This document shows positions 4,876-9,538 of a stretch of 9,538 bases of DNA, piece after piece. Within the stretch, counting starts at the first letter, position 1. The number at the start of each line of letters is the position of its first letter. The stretch is taken from contig DCFT01000028.1 of the NCBI GenBank assembly GCA_002319885.1, forward strand, positions 1 through 9,538, written 5' to 3'. The DNA is from Bacteroidales bacterium UBA1797. Lineage in GTDB: Bacteria; Bacteroidota; Bacteroidia; Bacteroidales; VadinHA17. A program made the translations under genes and the position numbers. The notes below the pieces were generated by a model, which was not told the origin of the DNA, ran no database searches, and saw only the letters and a list, made by a program, of their open reading frames with translations.

Positions 4876-7227
4876 TTGATAAAGAACTACTTCAAAATCG
4901 CAATCAGGAATATCAGAAGGTATTCAACATATACAATTCTGAATATAAGTGGAATGGCTGTTGGAATGGCATGCTCAATACTGATTCTTTTATGGGTGCA
5001 GGATGAATGGAGCTTTGACAGACATTTCAGAAATGCAGATAATCTATATCGTGTACTTGAGAAATTTATCAGTATAGACGGTCACTTGTATCAGGAAGCA
5101 ACAACACCCTCACCGCTGGCAGCAGCCTTAAAAGAACAGTATCCTGAAATAATCAGATCCTCAAGATTAGCAGATTTTCCTGTTTCAATGCAAAATGGAG
5201 ATGATTATATATTTGAAAGAGTGGCCTTTGTTGATGATGACTTTTTAAAAATGTTTGATATTAAATTTATAAATGGTGATTCTAAAAGTGCATTAAACGG
5301 CCCCAATAATTTAGTTCTTACAGAGGAGATGGCTAAAAAATATTATGGCAATGAAGATCCGCTTGGCAAAATATTGAAGACATCAGGTTTAACTTTTACA
5401 ATAACCGGGGTTATAAAGAGTTTACCGCTTAATAGTCACCTGCATTTTGATTTTTTAGCTTCCTATAAATTTTTTGGCCCGGAGAGGTATCAGTGGAGCG
5501 TGCATGGAGCTTGTTTTTCATATATAGAGCTCAGGAATGGTACTGATGGTAAAATTGTGAGTAATAAAATTAAAGACGTTATTAAAAGTAATGTGAAAGG
5601 GCCAGGTTATAATCCTGATATTTTTCTTCAGAACGTTAAAGATATCCATTTGAATTCTTCAGGGAAATATGCTTTTGATATACCCGGTCATGGTGATATT
5701 ACATATGTCAGGATTTTGGGTATTGTAGCAGTTTTTATTCTCATAATTGCCTGCATAAACTTTATGAACCTTGCAACAGCCCAATCATCGATGAGGTCAA
5801 AGGAGATCGGTATGCGCAAAGTAACAGGTTCGAACAAAACGAAGATCATCTTACAGTTCCTGGGAGAGTCACTGTTGATTGTATTCGTGGCTCATATTAT
5901 CGGCATGATCCTGGTGGAATTGTTTTTACCCGGCTTTAATAATCTGACTGCAAAGCATTTGTTTGTTAATTATCGCGATTTCCACCTGTACATTTGGTTA
6001 ATTTCTATTGTGCTGATTTGCAGTATTCTGGCTGGAGCTTATCCGGCACTTTATTTGTCTTCTTTAAAGCCATTGAATATAATAAAGGGGATAATTAGTA
6101 AAAATCCCGGTAATGCAGGATTCAGGAGGGTTATGGTCATCCTCCAGTTTTCTCTGTCGGTCTTGCTGATAATTTGTACACTGGTTGTTGGAAGTCAGCT
6201 TCGGTATTTGCAGAATAAAAACCTGGGTCTGAATCTTGACCAAATTGGTCATTTCAAGATAAGAAGTGGTATTCGTAGCGAAACTTTAAAAGCAGATCTT
6301 GCCAAAAATCCTGATATACTGAGTACGACAATAGAAGTTCCTGATGTTTTCGACAAAGATGGCACTGCTGAAGGCTTTGACTGGGAAGGCAACAAAGCTG
6401 GTGGTGAGTTCTTTTTTAGCGCGCTTTATACCGATGTTGATTTTGCAAAAACTTTTCGGCTTGAGATGAAGGTTGGCCGGTTTTTTTCTAATGATTTTCC
6501 AGGTGATACCACCGCGCTGGTGGTCAATGAAAAAGCAACGGAAATCCTGGGATTTAAAGATCCCATCGGACAGGTATTAACAAGCAATGGATCGAAATTC
6601 AGAATAATTGGAGTAATTAAAAACTTTCATTTTAAAACTTTAAAGAATCAAATTGATCCGCTTATCATTATGAAATTATCTCCATACTTCAGTGGCAACT
6701 GCTATATCAGGATGAAACCTGAAAATATTTCTTCTACAGTTGACTATATAAAAAAGCTTTTTAAATCATACAACCTTAATTATCCACTGGAGTTTAAATT
6801 TCTTGATGATGAGTATGATATGTTGTACCGGACCGAACAGAGAATAGACAGGATACTTGCTTACTCATCTTTTCTGGCAATATTAATATCCTGTATCGGG
6901 CTTATCGGACTATCCTTATTTATGACTGAACTCAGGACAAAAGAAATAGGGATAAGGAAAGTGAACGGAGCTAAGCCGGTTGAGATATTCTTCCTGTTAT
7001 CAAAGGAATATCTTCTCCTTGTAATGATTTCAATATTAATTGCAACCCCCATTGCCTGGTACGGAATGAACAGATGGTTGCACAACTATGCATACCGGGT
7101 AGCAATAAATTTGTGGATTTTTGCTCTCGTTGGAGTTATTGTTTTGATTATCGCGTTACTGACTGTTGGTTTTCAATCCTTCAGGGCAGCAAGGAGAAAT
7201 CCTGTCGATGCACTGCGGTATGAGTAG
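4876..7227 (+). CDS. ABC-type permease, MacB/FtsX family with two FtsX domains
   Basis: The 783-aa protein has the standard Bacteroidota layout. N-terminal MIKNYFKIAIRNIRR leads into TM1 (about 21-42) and a MacB-type periplasmic domain (about 43-275). A first FtsX block follows, with TMs at about 276-300, 330-352 and 371-396. TM5 is at about 419-442, then a second periplasmic domain (about 443-660) and a second FtsX block (TMs about 662-684, 709-730, 745-767). The cytoplasmic loops RSKEIGMRKVTGSNK (307-321) and RTKEIGIRKVNGAKP (686-700) are the paired coupling segments, and RAARRNPVDALRYE closes the chain. Such proteins work with a separate LolD/MacB-like ATPase in mechanotransmission or lipoprotein/peptide export; none is encoded in the window. 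The start is TTG: the N-terminal family motif begins exactly there, whereas the next Met (28) lies inside TM1. No Shine-Dalgarno is visible. Confidence 0.93.
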   Translation: MIKNYFKIAIRNIRRYSTYTILNISGMAVGMACSILILLWVQDEWSFDRHFRNADNLYRVLEKFISIDGHLYQEATTPSPLAAALKEQYPEIIRSSRLADFPVSMQNGDDYIFERVAFVDDDFLKMFDIKFINGDSKSALNGPNNLVLTEEMAKKYYGNEDPLGKILKTSGLTFTITGVIKSLPLNSHLHFDFLASYKFFGPERYQWSVHGACFSYIELRNGTDGKIVSNKIKDVIKSNVKGPGYNPDIFLQNVKDIHLNSSGKYAFDIPGHGDITYVRILGIVAVFILIIACINFMNLATAQSSMRSKEIGMRKVTGSNKTKIILQFLGESLLIVFVAHIIGMILVELFLPGFNNLTAKHLFVNYRDFHLYIWLISIVLICSILAGAYPALYLSSLKPLNIIKGIISKNPGNAGFRRVMVILQFSLSVLLIICTLVVGSQLRYLQNKNLGLNLDQIGHFKIRSGIRSETLKADLAKNPDILSTTIEVPDVFDKDGTAEGFDWEGNKAGGEFFFSALYTDVDFAKTFRLEMKVGRFFSNDFPGDTTALVVNEKATEILGFKDPIGQVLTSNGSKFRIIGVIKNFHFKTLKNQIDPLIIMKLSPYFSGNCYIRMKPENISSTVDYIKKLFKSYNLNYPLEFKFLDDEYDMLYRTEQRIDRILAYSSFLAILISCIGLIGLSLFMTELRTKEIGIRKVNGAKPVEIFFLLSKEYLLLVMISILIATPIAWYGMNRWLHNYAYRVAINLWIFALVGVIVLIIALLTVGFQSFRAARRNPVDALRYE

Positions 7228-7254
7228 GAAGAGCAATTGAGTAAAGGGGAAGAA

Positions 7255-7275
7255 GGAGTGAGGAGTGAGGCGTGA
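7255..7275. repeat. Heptanucleotide tandem repeat (GGAGTGA)x3
   Basis: GGAGTGA, GGAGTGA and GGCGTGA run head to tail, flanked by similar purine-rich sequence (7240-7282). It lies 28 bases after the permease stop, in the 105-base spacer before the next gene. The unit length is the same as in the array before the permease, but the unit sequence differs. Confidence 0.65.
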
Positions 7276-7332
7276 AGGGGAGAATCAATCACTGCCAGGA
7301 ATAAGGCATAGATTCTACTTAAATTGAAAGAT

Positions 7333-8928
7333 ATGATACGGCGCTTAATCTTTATTGGTTTACTCCTCACGGTTAGTCATCCTTTAATTTATTGCCAGCA
7401 GCCTGATTATATCAGAGGGAAAGTAATTAATTCCAAAACATCCGAACCTGTACCATACGCGACAGTACATCTTAAAAACGCTCAGGTTGGGGTCATTTCA
7501 AATGCTGAAGGTGATTTCAGAATATTAAACAATCGCGGATTTCAATCCGACAGTCTGATCGTGTCCTGTATCGGATTTCACAGGCTCTCAATGGCTTTTA
7601 GTGTTTTGAAAACAACTGGATTGAACAACCTCAAGCTCGTACCCAATATCTATGTTCTGAATGAGGTCAGTGTAACAGCAAGAAAAAGAAGACTCAGCGC
7701 GGAAACTATAATAGCCAGGGCGCTCCGAAATATTAAGAAAAATAATCCGGCTGTACCGTTCAGTTATGTATCCTATTACCGCGATTATCTGAAGGACAGC
7801 AGTAATTATCTTAATCTGAACGAGGCGATCATACAGACTCTCGATAAGGGTTTTGCGTATCCATCAGATTCAAACATGTACAGGTTACTCGATTTCAAAA
7901 AGAATATGGATTTCTCAAGAATGAATATAACCCCCTATTATGATCTTCCTGAAACTGATCATTCTGATGTGACATTTAAAAGAATACCCCATGCAATGGT
8001 TGGTGATCAATACGGCAATGAGCTTCTTATATTGCTGGTTCATGATGCAATCAGAAATTACGATAAAAGATCTTTTTCATTTATTGATATTCTGACTCAT
8101 AATTTTATCACAAATCACAGGTTTTCAACGCCGATCGGAATTTATGATGGGAGTACATTATTATATAAGATCGACTTCACCGCAAAACGTCAGATCACAG
8201 GTGATACAATTCTGGCAAAAGGCGCAATATTCATTCAGCCCAATGATTATTCGATACATAAACTTGAGTATTCCGGTTCATATTTAGATTCAGAAAAAAA
8301 GAAAAAGGAGATTTTCAATATAGAGATTGAATATGGACATGAGCCGACAGTTAATTCCAGGATGTGTCTAAAATACATATCTTTCAATAATTCATTCACT
8401 ATACCTGATGCTAGTGATACTACTTTCTTTAAAGTTGAGAAGGTAGAATGGAGGCATGCTGGTGGCCCTTATTCTGACTATCCCTTCCCGGATATGACAA
8501 TTATAGCTTTTTTCAACAGGAAGATAGATCAGGTTTCGGGACGCAGAATGGGAAATTATGAAATGAATATAGGTAAAAGAAAAGCGAAGATCACAAGGAT
8601 TAAAGTTGACGGACCCAACTTGTATATAACCGTCAGAGATGACAAATTCGATAACAAGGAACTTGATTCCTGTAATTTAAATGTTATAAATCTGAAAGAC
8701 ATTAATGGCAATATCCTTGGCAAACGACGAGATCTTGAATTCCGTCAGTTCAGGGAGCTGTTTGTTCAGGAATACAATAAGCCATTAGAATTTCAGAATA
8801 ATTGTTTTATACAGGCTATTCCCCTTGACCAAAATTGTATTTCCAACTCTAAGGATTCAGGAAGATTTTGGATGAATACTCCATTAAAAACTGAAGAAAA
8901 GAAACTAGATTCTGATAATCAGAAATAA
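7333..8928 (+). CDS. Secreted CarboxypepD_reg-like domain protein, first of two tandem paralogues
   Basis: The 531-aa protein starts with a signal peptide (about 1-22; MIRRLIFIGLLL then LIYCQQ). A carboxypeptidase regulatory-like beta-sandwich follows at about 27-115: RGKVINSKTSEPVPYATVHL, GVISNAEGDFRI, DSLIVSCIGF, and the closing LNEVSVTA. After it, ETIIARALRNIKKNNP (about 124-139) and YYRDYLKD...LNLNEAI resemble the segment that follows this domain in DUF5686-type proteins, but no C-terminal barrel is present. The remainder is beta-rich and ends with a DINGN segment and EFRQFRELFVQEY (about 469-481). The function is unknown; the cell envelope is the likely site. ATG 7333 is preferred over TTG 7324: in the downstream copy the aligned bases lack a start codon while the ATG is conserved. 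The spacer after the permease is 105 bases, so co-transcription is possible. Confidence 0.85.
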   Translation: MIRRLIFIGLLLTVSHPLIYCQQPDYIRGKVINSKTSEPVPYATVHLKNAQVGVISNAEGDFRILNNRGFQSDSLIVSCIGFHRLSMAFSVLKTTGLNNLKLVPNIYVLNEVSVTARKRRLSAETIIARALRNIKKNNPAVPFSYVSYYRDYLKDSSNYLNLNEAIIQTLDKGFAYPSDSNMYRLLDFKKNMDFSRMNITPYYDLPETDHSDVTFKRIPHAMVGDQYGNELLILLVHDAIRNYDKRSFSFIDILTHNFITNHRFSTPIGIYDGSTLLYKIDFTAKRQITGDTILAKGAIFIQPNDYSIHKLEYSGSYLDSEKKKKEIFNIEIEYGHEPTVNSRMCLKYISFNNSFTIPDASDTTFFKVEKVEWRHAGGPYSDYPFPDMTIIAFFNRKIDQVSGRRMGNYEMNIGKRKAKITRIKVDGPNLYITVRDDKFDNKELDSCNLNVINLKDINGNILGKRRDLEFRQFRELFVQEYNKPLEFQNNCFIQAIPLDQNCISNSKDSGRFWMNTPLKTEEKKLDSDNQK

Positions 8929-9139
8929 ATATTATCATGATCCGCAAATGCAAACCTATTAAAAATCTTTAATACAAATGCTTATAAAAATGAGTTATAA
9001 GGCATTGAAATCCTGTCTGTTCACTAATTGGTGGCACTTCTTTTGTGATTAGATTTAGACAATTATGCTGAAACAAATTATGTCACACTTATAACAATAG
9101 CTGTATTCCAGAACGAGAAACTACTTAAATCAAAAAGAC
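8929..9139. other. Spacer between the tandem paralogues
   Basis: These 211 AT-rich bases have no gene. A weak AT stem (ATTAAA/TTTAAT, about 8958-8973) follows the stop. Only the last approximately 19 bases (CTACTTAAAT at 9121-9130 and on to the ATG) resemble the sequence before the first copy (7315-7332), which marks the left edge of the duplicated unit. No good TAnnTTTG element was found. Confidence 0.5.
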
Positions 9140-9538
9140 ATGATTAGACTCTTATTCTTTATTGGTTTACTATCCTCGATTGGTTATCCTGTAATTTATT
9201 GCCAGCAATCTGAATATATCAGAGGGAAAGTGATTAATTCCAAAACATCCGAACCTGTACCATACGCGACAGTACATCTTAAAAACGCTCAGGTTGGGGT
9301 CATTTCAAATGCTGAAGGTGATTTCAGAATATTAAACAATCAAGGATTTCAATCCGACAGTCTGATCGTGTCCTGCATAGGATTTCACAGGCTTTCAGTG
9401 GCTTTCAGTGTTCTGCAAACTGCCGGAATGAAGAATTTGAATCTTGTACCCAATATCTATGTTCTGAAAGAGGTCAGTGTAACTGCCAGAAAAAAAAGAC
9501 TCAGCCCGGAAATTATAATAGCCAGGGCGCTCCGAAAT
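9140..9538 (+). CDS. Secreted CarboxypepD_reg-like protein, second paralogue, 3' end outside the window
   Basis: The ATG at 9140 opens a frame that runs without a stop to the window edge: 133 codons. It encodes a signal peptide (MIRLLFFIGLLSS then VIYCQQ), the complete CarboxypepD_reg-like domain, and the beginning of the next segment (PEIIIARALRN). It aligns without gaps to the first copy: 112 of 133 residues are identical, with 42 consecutive identical residues (26-67). Differences cluster in the signal peptide and after residue 86. At the DNA level 9233-9341 is identical to 7426-7534. The gene is incomplete only because the window ends; nothing suggests it is broken. Function as for the first copy, unknown. 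Confidence 0.9.
   Translation, partial: MIRLLFFIGLLSSIGYPVIYCQQSEYIRGKVINSKTSEPVPYATVHLKNAQVGVISNAEGDFRILNNQGFQSDSLIVSCIGFHRLSVAFSVLQTAGMKNLNLVPNIYVLKEVSVTARKKRLSPEIIIARALRN

Noticed and set aside
7324..7332. TTG 7324 as start of the first CarboxypepD_reg protein
   Set aside because: The aligned position in the second copy has no start codon and is shifted by a one-base indel, while ATG 7333/9140 and the signal peptide are conserved.
7333..7404. Lipoprotein signal (Cys21 in LIYCQQ)
   Set aside because: The residue before Cys is Tyr in both copies, which does not fit a lipobox; a normal signal peptide is more likely.

Overview
The window looks like a chromosomal segment of a Bacteroidota bacterium, probably from Bacteroidales/Marinilabiliales-type lineages. 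This rests on the protein families (a DUF6090-like membrane protein, an 8-TM MacB/FtsX-type permease of about 780 aa, secreted CarboxypepD_reg-like proteins), on several TAnnTTTG promoter -7 elements, and on the absence of Shine-Dalgarno sequences before the genes. The genus is not determined. All recognisable genes lie on the + strand.

Left part (1 to about 4620): five small, functionally unrelated, AT-rich genes. They are an isoprenylcysteine methyltransferase-like membrane protein (188-757), a DUF6090-like single-TM protein (1479-2201), a PhnB-type VOC protein (2786-3208), a secreted outer-membrane-barrel-like protein (3368-3964) and a DUF2200 gene broken by one in-frame TAA (4001-4354). 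Long non-coding spacers (721, 584 and 521 bases) separate most of them. These spacers carry GC-richer palindromes and repeated half-sites. After the methyltransferase gene, a 5' half (TAAC-n-CGG-A-CGGTTT, 780-794) can pair with a 3' half (AAATCGCCG-nnnn-GTT, 1021-1036), leaving one bulged A and an unpaired spacer. That is the architecture of folded integron attC sites. The same 3' half recurs before the VOC gene (2653-2668), and the same 5' half recurs after the DUF2200 gene (4421-4435). My main hypothesis is that this is a cassette-like array of accessory genes, partly decayed. No integrase is in the window.

Right part (4876 to the end): a typical large two-domain ABC-type permease with a TTG start (4876-7227), then a secreted CarboxypepD_reg-like protein (7333-8928), then the 5' part of a close tandem paralogue (9140 onward, cut by the window edge). 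The two paralogues share a 109-bp stretch of perfect identity inside otherwise diverged sequence, which suggests recent duplication or gene conversion. Short tandem heptanucleotide arrays lie in the spacers on both sides of the permease gene.

No tRNA, rRNA, CRISPR array, transposase or integrase gene was seen. All structural and homology statements come from reading the sequence and were not checked by search or folding software.
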